A stretch of 64,000 nucleotides of DNA, taken from assembly GCA_024362935.1 (NCBI GenBank), contig JANCRA010000174.1:530356-594355 (forward strand), written 5' to 3'. The DNA comes from Setophaga petechia. Taxonomy: Eukaryota > Chordata > Aves > Passeriformes > Parulidae. The stretch's first letter is position 1, and every line of letters starts with the position of its first letter. Positions 11,272 to 23,589 of this stretch are shown here, piece after piece. The notes beneath the pieces are model-generated. The model was not told the DNA's origin. It saw only the letters and a list, made by a program, of their open reading frames with translations, and did not search any database. The position numbers and the translations under genes are program-made.

Positions 11272-14200
11272 AAGGTTAACTTCCCAAATGGGCCCGCTCT
11301 GGAGCCGATCCTGTGGTGGCTCTGTGGTTTCCGCCTATATAAATTTGATAATATTTTACAAATGCAGTATATGAAATATATTCTTAACATGTGTTTAATA
11401 CATTTACAATCTATTAAAATGAAAAACAGAATACGCTTCAAATACTGCTGGGGTATTTGCTTAATGCAGTATGTCTGGAACATGTTAAACATTATTTTAG
11501 AGGTAATTGAAACATTTCACACACATTCACCCTGCGTGCTGCGTGTGTGCACTGCATGCACTGGGGGCACACAGGATGGGTAACCAGCCTGAGCATGGGG
11601 AGGTTCTGGCAGCACAAATTTCCCTGGAAGCACAAATCCCCCTGCACCTTCACCCCCGGTGCTGGCGTGGCTCTCCCAGCTTCACTTGAAGCAAATAAAT
11701 GAGATCCAAATTTACCCCGGGCAGGCAGCTCCCAAGTTGCAGGGTATCATTGCAGCTCGTTTCAGCACACAGCCTGTCAAAGCAGCCATTAAACCCTTCT
11801 CAAATGGATATTTCTGTAAATACACGCGGGCAGGGAATATTCCTGGGTAAGTATTTGCTTAGTTTCACAACATGTTCCTCTCACTCATGCCAATGTTCCC
11901 AAAAAGTGAACAAGGTGTGGGGAGTAATGATGGAGTGGAGCCCTCGTTCCTGCCCAAATAAAGGCCACAAAGGCTTGATTATAGTCTTTTGCTGTTAATT
12001 GCAGGCTTTTCCTCATTATCTCCATTTCAGGTTCCTGGACAAGGCAGGGTGATTAATAAATTAAATATCCCTCGTTAAGGTGATAGAGTGGCTCTCAGTG
12101 CTCCTGGTTTAGTGGAGAGCAGTGAAAAATGGGGTTCATTTCCAGTGTCCCACACTTCTGCCTCCTCCCTGACATTTCCTCCTCCGTTTTTGGGATGAGG
12201 AACCCACACTTCACTTGCCACTGAGCTTCATTTTCCTTTATTTCCTTTATTTTCCTATTTATTTTTCTCTCAACCTAAAGCACCAAATTGTGCCATAAAT
12301 CCTGAGGGAGATGGGAGCTGCACTGCAGGCTGGCTGTCAGGACAGCTGCACCTCGTGCTGGGAGATTTGCAGCTTGGACAGAAGCCATTCGTGTCCCATT
12401 TAAGCTCCAAAAAAATCTGGTTTTTCTTTGCTCACACGGCGATGTTTTGTATTTGGGATCCAATCTCTTTGAGAGATAGGAAAGCAAATTTATTGAGGGA
12501 AAAGAAAACAACACGAGGGATGAAAAGGAAGAACTCAGTGCTCGTGAAAACGAGATAAGAGCGGAGCTTGGAGCGTTTCTGTCTGAGTTTGGGACAATGA
12601 GGACCTTGATGTCTCAACTCCTCCTTCCCAGAGGAGCCTTTCCTCCATCCACGGCCTCCTCCCAACTTTTTTAATCCTCCTGAAATCCTCTCCCTCTGCC
12701 AAGTAATGTGGGCAGCCATAAATTTGCCCTGGTGGTGGTAGATTGCAAACAATTCATCATTTCAGCCTTGCTTCGGCCACTCATTCGAGCTGGGAGCCAT
12801 TAGAAGCAAAAATACAATTAATCAAAGCTTCAAACAGACAGAATTAAGTCTCATTAGAGGGGTTGGGGCATGTTCAGTAATTTCTGTATCATCCCTTCTC
12901 TGTAACTCCTTCGGGGAGTTGCCTCAGCCCACAGGTAAAATGGAATTATTTGGAAATTATTTGATGTGAGGGAGCAGATAATCATTTTTCAAGGGCAGCT
13001 CCAGCAAAAAAAACTTCATTTTTATGTGTCCTTTTACTGTCTCTCTCCACATTTCATGAGTATCTCAGGCAAACAGAGATTGCACTTTATATTCCACTTA
13101 TTTCAACAGAAATTACTTTTTTTACCAATGGAAGCTTAGGCTGTGTGATCGTTTTTAAAAATAAGAATGATTCCCCATTGTTTATTTATAATAACTATAA
13201 ATATAAAAATATATAATAATGAGTATTATATATAATAAATATATAATATATAAAAATATATAATATATATAATATAAATATTAAATAATGTATTTATAAA
13301 TTGCAAAAACCCTCTCCTTTTCCACTTGTATTAGTGTTCTTTGTTCCTGCAACTGCTTTAAGACATTTTGCAGACAAATGGCACAAACTATGAAGGGGCT
13401 TTTCTAAAAATAAAGTGTTAATTTTAGCCAGAAATGTTCTGTGTTCCTCACCAAGGGCATCTCTGAATGATCCCTCAAAGCTCTTTTTTTAAAGATCTCT
13501 CTAAAGGTCGTGGCAGATCTTGAATGTAAATACAAATTTAAATATAAATATGTAAATTTAAATGTAAATGTGAATTTGCAGTGATTGTCTCTGCATTTGT
13601 GCTGTTTGAGCTGAGCTCTGAAATGCCCATCAGCTCCTTTCCAGAAAGTTCAGGAATCATTTCCAACCCCCTGGATAATTCCCATTATTTCCTCTTTCTG
13701 CCCGATTTTGTAATCCCTGATTCCCTGAAAATTTTTCCTGAGGGGCCAAGAAGCCCCAAAATCTCCCCAGTTTCATTTTTTCCCCATTTTAAGCCCTGGA
13801 TTTTCACACCTCTGGGAAAAGGAGACACGACCAGCCCAGGACTTTGGTTTCTGTGTGAACATTTTTGGCAAGGCAGGTTTGATTCCTCACCTCCTCCCTT
13901 TCCTTTCATCTCCTCCTCCTCCTCCTCCATCCCCCCCATCCAAACCCCAGGTGCCCTTTCCAGCCCAGGAGCCCAGAGGAAAGTTTGGAGATTACAAATT
14001 GGAATAAACTTCATTCCAACAGTAAACAAGCACAGAAACGACCACACTGGTGTCAGGTTCTTGATAAATATTGGGCCTGACGTAGGTTGGGGTTTTTCCT
14101 TGGATTTCTGCTGCCTCTTGGCATTCCAGGAATCCTTTTTTTTTTTTTTTTTTTATTTTCATACTACATCTTTTTCTTTTTTTTCTTTATTATTTTTTTT

Positions 14201-15952
14201 AATGAGCTGAAATCATTTTCCAGCCCCTGACCATGGAGTGCATTGTATTCATCATTTAGTGACATGGTCACAAGCAGAAATCTGTCTGAAATCGTGTCTT
14301 GAGCAGACAAATTTAGCTCCAGATATTTATTTTTCATGATATAAGAAGAGGTGTTAACCAAGGGCCGTGTTTGGTGGGTCACAGTGGCAGCTAATTTTAC
14401 AGAGGAGAATCTACACACTCATTAATTCAATTTAACTTAATCTAATTTCATTTGATTCTATTTTATTTTACTTTTTTTCAACACTTGTCCTGTGGAGTCC
14501 TCAAACCCTAAACTTTGTACCCGAATTAAAACCCCACAGGCACCGACTTTGCAAAGCAATGAGGAAATTTCCACATGAAAAGTCCTGAAAGCTGCCAGGG
14601 CAGGAATTCTGTGGCTCAAGCAGAACTTATTAACCACAAGACATTGCTGAAATATCAACCAGATGCTTTGCCCCATCCTAGGCTGAGTTTTAACTCTGTG
14701 TGTGAATCAGCCCAGGCAATTTTTTAATCAAGGACTGGCAGAAGAGTGAAATCATCGTGTGATAAAATCAGGAAAAAAATTGATTTTATATAAAATAAGA
14801 GACTCTGAGGAAATGAGAACTCTTCAGAAAGGGGTGAGATGATGACAAATTGAACTTTCCAGGTCTAAGAAGCCTCGAGGTTTTTTTTTTTTCAGAGCAG
14901 TGTTTCAAATATAGGAGTGGCTGAACCGCAGAGAAATCCGACTGCCCACATTTTCCAGTGAGTGTCCCTTGGAAAACAGGTGACTTTGCTGGTGTGGAAT
15001 GAGAGGTTTGAAAAATCTCTGCACTGGATGAATCTAAAATAAAGTTTAATCAGGACATGGCAGCCCTGAGTGCCTCCCTCTGCTCCAAGATTCGGAAATC
15101 TTTACACAATACAGTGAATTTCAGCAGACCCTGAGTAAAACTGTGATGGCAGAATCCAAATAAATCAGGATTTATGAGGGTGACTCTCCACATTCCAGTA
15201 TTTGCTTGGGTCCCATCCACTGGAGAGGTTCTGCTTCATGGGTCTTCCAGAGCTCACCCAAAAGTAGAAAACATTTTTAACTTGGTGAGCACAGGATCCA
15301 TGTGGAGAAGGATTAAAGCCCTGAAAGGAGCAGAAGAAGAGCTGGGAATTCTCAGTTCTGTGGGAGCAGCAGTGCTGAGCCACCACGTGGAATCTGGGGG
15401 ATTTGACAGCCCTGAGGAGAAGAGCCACCCCTTCCACCCTGACACTCTACTGGGTTATTCAAAAAATCCTGGGCAATTCCTGCTAGAGATGAGGATATTT
15501 GGTTGGATTTTAGGGATCAAACAGTGATCAAGCTGATGGTTTGGTTCCACAGCCCTCCTGTCTGGTTTGTGGATGTTCTGACAATCTTCAGGTGCTGCAT
15601 TCCTGGTGGTGCCCAGATTCCTGCTCTGACCAATTCCAGCAGGTTGGATGAGCATTGCAGTCACACTGTCGGGCAAAAAACTCATTCCTTCCATCCCTGG
15701 CCAGAAAAACCAAACTATTCTGAGTGTTAAACACCCTTAATTAACTCATCAAAAATAATATGGATTTAATTAATCTGAAATATCTGCCTGGTGTTTTCAT
15801 TTCCCTGTCCTTTCCCTGCATTATCTCTCACAGCCCTGCAGCTGCCCCACCTCAGCCTGTGGCCTGGGCTGGGTTTGTTTATTTGTACTCAGGCTGGAAA
15901 CCTCCAAAAATAAATGAAGGATCAGGTGTGGAGCAGCGATGCTGAGTGACTC
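11272..15952. other. Unique intergenic DNA with possible regulatory blocks
   Basis: No gene is supported in this 4.7-kb stretch. It holds an AT-rich run (13180-13290), a T/A-rich run (14136-14200) and small CCT runs (13905-13930). Blocks at 11640-12080 and 12740-12960 (CATTAGAAGC, ATACAATTAATC, GTCTCATTAGAGG) are rich in ATTA/TAAT homeodomain-type words and look like conserved non-coding DNA, which I cannot test. The 209-codon frame at 13581-14210 ends in a phenylalanine run from the T-tract and is not credible as a gene. Confidence 0.5.
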
Positions 15953-17150
15953 AGAGGTGGCATCAGGCCCAGGAGTCACCACTGCACCCATGGCCTGGCT
16001 GAGGACACCACAGCTTCACACGGGCCTGGGTGAGACAGGGCCTCAACCTTCCAGGTGGTCATTTTTGATCTAGAACCTTGTTTTCTCCACTTCTTTTTGT
16101 TTTCTCCACTTCTTTTTGTTTTCTCCACTTCTCTTTGTTTTCTCTTTTGTTCCACTTGTGAAAATGGTGCAAAAACATCTGAGTTGTCCTTCACTGTGAG
16201 TTATTCCAAGTTTTGTTAGCCCAAGAATGTGGCAGTACTGGGGTTTCTCCTGACCATCACCTACTTTCAGCAGCCTTAAAATCACCAGGGAGGTCATTTG
16301 TGAGTATTTGAAATTTGATTTGAGATTCCTGGTCGTTCCACCAGGCCCAGGAGTCACCACTGCACCCATGGCCTGGCTGAGGACACCACAGCTTCTGCCT
16401 GGGCCTCAACCAGGGCCTCAACCTTGCAGTTGGTCATTTTTGATCTAGAACCTTGTTTTCTCCACTTCTTTTTGCTTTCTCTTTTGTTTCACTTGTGAAA
16501 AGGGAACAAAAATATCTGAGTTGTCTTTCACTGTGAGTTATTCAAAGTTTTGTCACAGAGCCCAAGAATGTGGCAGTGCTGGGGTGTCTCCTGGCCATCA
16601 CCTACTTCCAGGCAGCCTTAAAAATGGATTTTTCAGCCTGGATTGGCTTTTCCCTGATGAATAGCAGCAGGAATGGGCTCTGCTGTGTTTCCCTCACAGC
16701 ATCCGAGCCCTTGCTGGTGGAAAGAACAGGAATCAGGGAGGTGGCATCAGGCCCAGGAGTCACCACTGCACCCATGGCCTGGCTGAGGACACCACAGCTT
16801 CTGCCTGGGCCTCAACCAGGGCCTCAACCTTCCAGGTGGTCATTTTTGATCTAGAACCTCGTTTTCTCCATTTCTTTTTGTTTTCTCTTCTGTTCCACTT
16901 GTTAAAATGGTGTAAAAACATCTGAGATGCCTTTCACTGTGAGTTACTCAAAGCTTTGTCAGAGAGCCCAAGAACATGGCAGTGCTGGGGTGTCTCCTGG
17001 CCATCACCTACTTCCAGGCAGCCTTAAATCTTGGATTTTTCAGCCTGGATTGGCTTTTCCCTGATGAATAGCAGCAGGAATGGGCTCTGCTGTGTTTCCC
17101 TCACAGCATCCCAGCCCTTGCTGGTGGAAGGAACAGGAGTCAGGGATGTT
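15953..17150. repeat. Three-copy tandem array, ~380-405-bp unit
   Basis: GGCCCAGGAGTCACCACTGC recurs at 15966, 16344 and 16750 (spacing 378 and 406). Each copy continues through TGGTCATTTTTGATCTAGAA, GTTTTCTCCACTTC and CCCAAGAATGTGGCAGT. The second and third copies also carry a 120-base block (GGATTTTTCAGCCTGGATTG at about 16625 and 17034) that the first lacks. Inside copy one, TTTTCTCCACTTCTTTTTG is itself repeated about four times (16078-16150). Confidence 0.92.
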
Positions 17151-17539
17151 CTGCAGCTCCCAGGATGAGTCACGGCTCCTCCCGGGGTGTTTTTCCTACA
17201 AATATTGCTCAAACAAAACAAACAAAACAATTGGTGGCTGGAGCCTCCCTCGGGTGCCTCAGTGTCCTCTGGGTGGGTGGCCAGGGAGTGGCTTCAGCTG
17301 AGGCTGGGACAGGGACACTGGCAGGGACACCGCAGGCTCTGTGTGGGGTCAGGTTTGGCACATCCAAACCCCAAAGGAGTGTGGGGTGCAGGACGGGGCA
17401 GCAGCTTCAGCTCTGGTCTTCCCACCCTTGGATTTTAAATTTTTCTTTTCTGTTTTGGTGTGCAGCTTTTACCTTTATATTGAGTGTTACTGGGATCTTT
17501 TCACAGGGTGGGGAAGACAAACTCTAGCTGGAGACTGAA

Positions 17540-17870
17540 GGACAATCTCTTCAAACTTCAGGCCCAAAGAATAAAAAATGTGGAAAGAGGAGGGTGGGCA
17601 AGCAACCAATGGGGATGAAACTTCATCATTTGAACTATTAATTGGGCAGTTGGCTCCTGTATGCAAATGGGTTTAAAAAAAATGAAAAATGTGAGATCTC
17701 CTGACCAATCCCTCTTTTGCTTCCATCTTGCAGCCATCTGTCTGGGTGTGACCTTTGAAGGTTCTTCAATAAATCTCTACTTTATTTCTTTTAACTCTAT
17801 TTGCCCTCTGCTCCAGCTCCTCCAGGCATCTCCAGGTGTTCATCTCTCCCCAGGGACAATGTGACAGTCA
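17540..17870 (+). mobile_element. LTR fragment, family C
   Basis: Contains CAGTTGGCTCCTGTATGCAA, GGTTCCATCTTG-like TGCTTCCATCTTGCAGCCAT, TGTGACCTTTGAAGG and then TTCAATAAATCTCTAC with a polyadenylation signal at 17768-17773. This R/U5-like layout resembles an avian retroviral LTR that I recall. The same block order recurs at 22430-22575, so it is dispersed. The 5' limit is uncertain. No internal viral genes are present. Confidence 0.6.
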
Positions 17871-20109
17871 TGGGCTGTCCCTGCTGTGTCCCCAACACCT
17901 CCCACAGGGACGGATCCTCCCTGAGCCCACAGGTGTGGCCTTGCCATGACAGAATTCCCACCCCCTGTGCTCATGGATCCAATTCAGTTGGCAGGGCCCT
18001 CATCCTTTCCAAGTTTCATGGCCAGTTACCCCATATTCCTCCCCAAAATTCTCTTATCTTTCCACTTTTAGAAAATATCCACAGCTCCTAAAGTTTCCAG
18101 TCTTTTTCCAAATGACTAACTCTTTTTTTTTCCTTATATTTTTTCCTTTATTTCTTTTTTTTCCCCCTGTAAGAAAGTGAAATCTGTGTGCTTGCTTATT
18201 AAGCCACTTTATTCTTGGCAGGCTTTGAAAAAAAGCCCTACTTCAGCAATTTAAGCTTTTCTTCCTGGAGGCACAATACTCAGACACGAGGAAAAGTAAG
18301 TCGAGAAGACAAAATAAACATATTTTTTTTCAGGAAGACTCGAAGCCAAGTGGAACTTTCAATGAATGATTTGAGAGAGTTGCTGCTTTTGATATGCACA
18401 AATACATCCCAGCACTGCAGGCACACACCACATCCCTGGATTCTGTGGAGCTGGACAGGGAGAGGGGGTGAAAACCAGAATAGATTTTGCAGTTTGTGCC
18501 TCACAATGGCTTTGAAATGCAAGCACGGCTCAGGAAAGGTTGTGTGAGTACATAAATGATGGATTTGTGTTGCCCAGACTAAAGGGAGGAAAGGAAAGAT
18601 CCTCCATTTTCACTCAGCCCTAAAATATTCCAGAATATTTAGGCATCTAGAATACAATATCCTTGTGTTTGCTCTCTACTTTACATTTATTTGCTTATAT
18701 GAGAGGAGGTAGTGATGATTTGATTTATATTTTGGTCTTATTCACACCAAATTTATTAAAAATTATGGCAGATTCATTGTTGGGATAAATTTCCATTCTC
18801 ACAGGAGGTTAAGGGTGCTGGCTGGACACCAACCAGATCCATAACATCCTGGACAATTATTAGGGATTTATCTGTAGCTTTTAATTAGTATTTTCAGGAC
18901 ATTTAGTAGTGTGTTTTACCTTCCTTAAATGGAAGCATTTTATTCAGCAAAAAGAACCCAAGTGGGAAGACTGGGTGAACAAAAAATGGTGGGAAATCAG
19001 CAGGGAAGTGATTCCCACAGATAAATACAGAAAATAATATAATAAATAATCCCAGAGAGTTCTGGCCATGCAAGAAGTTGCTGCCACAAAATGTCCCCGA
19101 GCTGAGGACACCCAGATGTGTCACATGTCCTGGAGCTGGTGTGTAAAGGACTCAGGAATTTTCTCATGGAGCTTCTTGCTCCTCACTCCTTCTTTTATTG
19201 AGGACAGAGAGGCAAAACCTCCCACACGGGAAGGAAAAAATGGATTTCACCCCCTGCTCTGCCTGCCTGTACGAGGTGTGTGTGTCTGCCACAACTGCAG
19301 GGCTTCACCCTCGAGGTGACCAGGGAGGACACTCTGGAAAATGGGAATTCTGGATCCTCTCCAAGCAACTTCAGCCTGGTTTTGTTCACAGTGATGAAGA
19401 CAACCAGGGGAATAAATGAATTCCAAAGTCCTGCACCCTTCAGGCCCAACTCAATGCCAACAGTCCTTCCTTATCACCCCAGCTTGAGTCACAACAGAAC
19501 CACAGTGGGCAAGAGCTGTGACAAGGTGGAATGGAACATGTGCCACTGCAAACATCCCCTCAAATCTCACCTTTTGTGTGTTTCATGTCCCTGAAACTGA
19601 TTCCACCATCAAGGGTTTGATATGGGAGAGAGAATCCCAGTTCAAGCCCAGCTCAACAGAGCCCATGACACCTTTGTCATTCCGATGGCCTCAGAAAAGA
19701 GCAGAGCAAATGCAGAGAAAAAGCACAAAGCTCTGCATCAGTCCAACTGAAATTGAATTTGAAATTTGGGTTATGCAACAACATGGCATTGTCTCCTTTT
19801 ATTAAGGCCACCAGCTCCTGGAGGTCCTGGGCGTGTTATTGTTCTCAATTAACACACTTCTCCCCTTTCTCCCTGGAATCCTTCCCGCTGGTTTGCATTG
19901 TAACAATACCTCCAACTCATGGGCTCCAAGCTGGATTTCAATTTGTGAGGCCACTTTCACTTCATAACCCACCGCAGAACGTTCAGTCTCCATCCGAACA
20001 TGTTGCATTAATTAAATTCCCAGAAACAAACAAACAAACAACAACTTCTTCGTTTTTTTTCTTCTCAAGCTGCCTTGGTGTGAAGAATAAATCTTTACAT
20101 TAAGAAAAA
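17871..20109. other. Unique intergenic DNA, no gene seen
   Basis: Frames of 60-116 codons are scattered on both strands without domains. Sequence at 19750-20100 is unique and moderately T-rich. Nothing supports an exon. Confidence 0.5.
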
Positions 20110-20600
20110 AACCCCTCAGCAAACGAAGCCAGACAGTAGCTGTGTCTTTTGGCAATGAGAATAATCTAATAAAACATCACCTTTCAGAGACAAAAAAAGT
20201 TCCTCTGGACACTCGGTAACGTCACCTCGGCACGAAATATATTCCACTCTTGGTTTGTGTTTTTTGGACCAACGCAGCTTAGGATGGTTGTTATCCCAAG
20301 CCCATGCCACCAGAGTTGGAATTAATAATATAAACGGTGAGCCCAAGGCCTGATTGACAGCTCTGATTCTCTTAATACCTCCTAGTTGGGCTTCCACCAC
20401 GGTCAGAAGTTAAAATTTATTTTGACAAGCTTTCTGCTGGTTATGGAGGCTGGGAGCTTTATACCGGGGTATCCAGTGATTAAATATCTGGCATAGATTA
20501 TCAAAAACCAGAGGGGGAAGGCAGGGAAGGCCTCTTGATGACAAACTGGATCCCGCCGCGCGGCCAACTTGGTTTTAATTAAGTTATTACCGCCCCTAAT
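20110..20600. promoter_or_regulatory. Candidate conserved regulatory block with PBX-MEIS site
   Basis: About 490 bases of non-repetitive DNA with dense developmental-type motifs. There is an exact TGATTGACAG (PBX-MEIS consensus) at 20351-20360, a CRE-like ACGTCA at 20219-20224, TTTTAATTAAGTTATT at 20574-20589 and several TAAT/ATTA words. CpGs are retained (CCGCCGCGCGGCC at 20553-20565). No frame or repeat explains it. That it is an enhancer is inference from motif content only. Confidence 0.3.
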
Positions 20601-22429
20601 GGGAAGGGGCTGTTCCTTTGTTCTGGGGCAAGGCAGCAGACAGGGACGGGGTGGGGAATGTCAGCAACTCAATTCAGGCAGGGCTGCCTGGAGGATGCTC
20701 CCAGGGACACCGAGGTGGCCCCGGGAAGGAGCTGCCCGGGATTCCTGGGAGAACGGGACGGAGTCTGAAACCCCAGCAGGGTCAGCAGGAGCAAGGCAGG
20801 ATTAAGGGGAGAGCTCCTGGCCTTAATCAGTGGGTTCAGGGTAATTAAAGGCAGAATTGCTGGGAGCCAGCTCCTTTGTTTCCCAGGGCTGGGGCAGGAT
20901 TGTCACCGTGGTTCGTTTTCCAAAGTGCCTCAGTGCACTGGGTACTTCAAAGATGGTTTGTAAAACCAACTTTTTATTATCTTCTTGATCACCTGCACCA
21001 AACCCCTTCAAAATCAGTAACAGAGAACACAAGAGAAGCCTCTTTTATTTTATTTCAAAACCTACAGCCTTATTTTTATTTTATTTAAAAACCCCAGCTC
21101 AAAATATCATGACTGGCTCCAATTCAGGTTTCACTGACAGCAATTTCAGCTCAGAGAAGTTTGGTACCACCAGCATGAAGAGGAAAACCAGCCACAATAA
21201 TTTTGTAAATTTAAAAAATTGTAAAGCCTTAATTTTTTAAAAATCACTGTTGTTGAACAAGGAAATATCTGAGGAGAGAATTGCACATCTTACAGAGAAA
21301 TGTCTGAAAAAAAAACTTTTAAAAAAAATTTTTGCTCTTCTGGAGCACATAACCCGAGAATTAAACATTCTCTGTGGAGTCATCCAGTCTCACCTTATAG
21401 CACAACACGACTTGGTGTGGGGTAAGCTGATAAAACCCACAGAATACCCTAAAAAAAAAATTCCTGTGCAGAGCAATCCTTGTAGAAAACCAAGCAGCAG
21501 CAACAAACACCCCATATCCCAGCCCACACCCCGCTGGCAGCGTTTGTGTGGAGTGCAGTCAAGCAAGGATGCTCCATATGGTCACGAGAATCCCTGGGAT
21601 AGAGGGAGTAGCCACCCAAAACCGAGCTCAGACTATACACTTTACAAAGAGGCAATCCCCGTGAAGGGTTTAGGAGGGAAAAAAAAGAGACAGAGGTAAA
21701 AAAAAAGGGAAAAAAAGGCATTTTCAAAGTCTAAACTTCGCTGGTCAGGGGTAGGTGTGGAGCTGTGGGTTGTTCTCGCTGTGTGGGTGTGAAAGTACAA
21801 CTGGTCAGTGTTTAAAGTGGGGATATTTATTGGTTTTAGTGGTAGAATTCATGTGGATGGCAAAGGGACAGGGAAGAATTGCACATTTCTCCCTGTGCAC
21901 ACACAGCTGAGGAGGAGCTGACACCTCCCTGCAGATAAGAATTGATCCAGAGGGGATCCCAGACAGAACTGGGAAAATTCCTAAAGGTTAAGAGGAGGAA
22001 AAATGACACATTTTAATAATGAATAATGAATACATTAAAACTATAATTTAAATAAAATGTTATCACGGCTATAATCACAATAATTATTATCATTAAATTC
22101 CATTTTAGCAGCACTAATCACTGTAAGAGCTGATATAGGCAAGATGAACAAAGTGCAAATATTTTCCTGTGCACAAACTGCTGAGATGAAAGATATTCTG
22201 AAATCAGTTGATTTTAATCAGCACCTGAAGGATGAAGGTTTTTTTCAGTGAAATTGTCAGAATTTTGGGCACCTGAACTGTTCAGCCTGAAACATTTTCA
22301 CTCTGGAATAAAATAAATATTTAGGAGCAGCAAGAGGCTCACCTGGAGGAGAAGTAAAAGAAAATCAGGTCAGAGGGAGAGGATTTTGGGGAAGAGTCTG
22401 CAGGGCTGGGATCCCCATGGAATGGTTTA
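20601..22429. other. Unique intergenic DNA with one unusual open frame
   Basis: A 149-codon plus-strand frame at 21250-21699 opens at a TTG codon and crosses several A-runs. Its lysine-rich residues (ITRELNILCGVIQSHLIAQH in the middle) match no family I know. It has no ATG start. It may be a chance frame or an old relic. The remainder is unique AT-rich DNA. Confidence 0.45.
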
Positions 22430-22575
22430 GTCAATAAAAGAGAAAGTTGGACAGTTGGCTCCTGTATGCAAATGGAATAAAACTTATAAAAATGGGAGAT
22501 CTCATGACTAAACCCTCTTTTGGTTCCATCTTGGAGTCATCCAGGTACTGCCAGGGTGTGGCCTTTGAAGGCTCT
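22430..22575 (+). mobile_element. LTR fragment, family C (second copy)
   Basis: Shares CAGTTGGCTCCTGTATGCAA, GAGATCTCATGACTAA(A)CC, TGGTTCCATCTTGGAGTCAT and GGCCTTTGAAGGCTCTTCA with the copy at 17540-17870, in the same order and orientation. At the point where that copy reads AATAAATCTC, this one runs straight into a pentanucleotide microsatellite. Confidence 0.6.
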
Positions 22576-22740
22576 TCAGGAAATGAAATGAAATGAAATG
22601 AGATGAAATGAAATAAAATGAAATGGAATGAAATAAAATAAAATAAAATAAAAAAATAAAATAATAAAATAAAGTAATAAAATAAAATAAAATAAAATAA
22701 AATAAAATAAAATAAAATAAAATAAAATAAAATAAAATAA
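22576..22740. repeat. GAAAT then AAAAT pentanucleotide microsatellite
   Basis: Units of GAAAT grade into AAAAT over 165 bases. The minus-strand FILFYFILFYF frames come from this repeat. It begins at the polyadenylation-signal position of the LTR fragment to its left. Confidence 0.95.
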
Positions 22741-22860
22741 ATTCTTCCAAGCCATAAATGGAGAAGGTAAGAGATCTGGGAGATGTGATTGCATAAAGCA
22801 TCAGCTGCACCTAAATCAGGGATGCTCCTGGGAGGGAAACCTGTCAAATATCAAGGGACA

Positions 22861-23261
22861 TGTCAAATATCACTGGAGAAAAAGCTGATTTTGTGTTGAG
22901 GGATGAACAATCCTGGATGGCACCAACTGTCACAGCTGAGACAGAGACAATACAAAGCAACACACTCCATTTTCAGAAGGCTTCAAACCTGGTTTTATTC
23001 TAGCATGAATGCTTTTTATGCATTCTTTAAAAACTCATAAGTTTGCTCTTTATTCATTGGTCACAAAGTGCTCACTGGAACAGGCAGCTGCAGGTTTCTC
23101 TTATTTCTCCTTCTTCCTTTCTTGGTTTCTGTGTCAATGACCTTGGTAGGAAATTCTTCCAGAGTTAAACATGGATCCTCTGATCAAACTCCTCTCTGGC
23201 TCACAGAAGTTGCTGTAAAACCTCTTCCACACCAACCAGAAATGGCACAGAATATTTGACA
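22861..23261 (-). mobile_element. Candidate short element with 10-bp terminal inverted repeats
   Basis: The + strand begins TGTCAAATATCACTGG (22861) and ends GAATATTTGACA (23261), giving inverted ends TGTCAAATAT / ATATTTGACA. Read on the minus strand, it contains TGAATAAAGAGC, then AATAAAACCAGG, GCCTTCTGAAAATGGAGT and CTCAGCTGTGACA. The GCCTTCTGA...GGAGT string echoes the 3' part of the family A LTRs, so it may be an LTR (perhaps ending at 22928). A second TGTCAAATAT lies at 22842. No target duplication is visible, so class and exact limits are uncertain. Confidence 0.4.
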
Positions 23262-23589
23262 TTTTCATTGGGGTTTTTTGTTGGTTCAGCATGAAACTGC
23301 AGCTTCTCATGGTGCCTTCTGAGAGTTCCTGCTCCACAAACATCCATCCTCACCAGCAGCTCCTTCTGAGGGCATCCCTCTGGGATGTGGAATTAATCCT
23401 GGGAATCACAGAGGACCAGGAGAGCTCTGGGACAGGACGTGTGTCCAGAAGAACCTTCCTGCAGGCTCAGATTCACCAAATCAGAGTTTTTCTGCTCAGT
23501 TTCCTCTCCCCACTGCTCTGGTTTCTCCTCAGATCCCACAAAACTTTTGGCTTTTAAAAACAACATCCGTGGAGAGAAACCTTTCATTG

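Noticed and set aside
13581..14210. 209-codon plus frame
   Set aside because: Opens at GTG and ends in a poly-T-encoded phenylalanine run; no domain.
21250..21699. 149-codon plus frame
   Set aside because: Opens at TTG, crosses several A-runs, no known family. Kept only as a note in the surrounding region.
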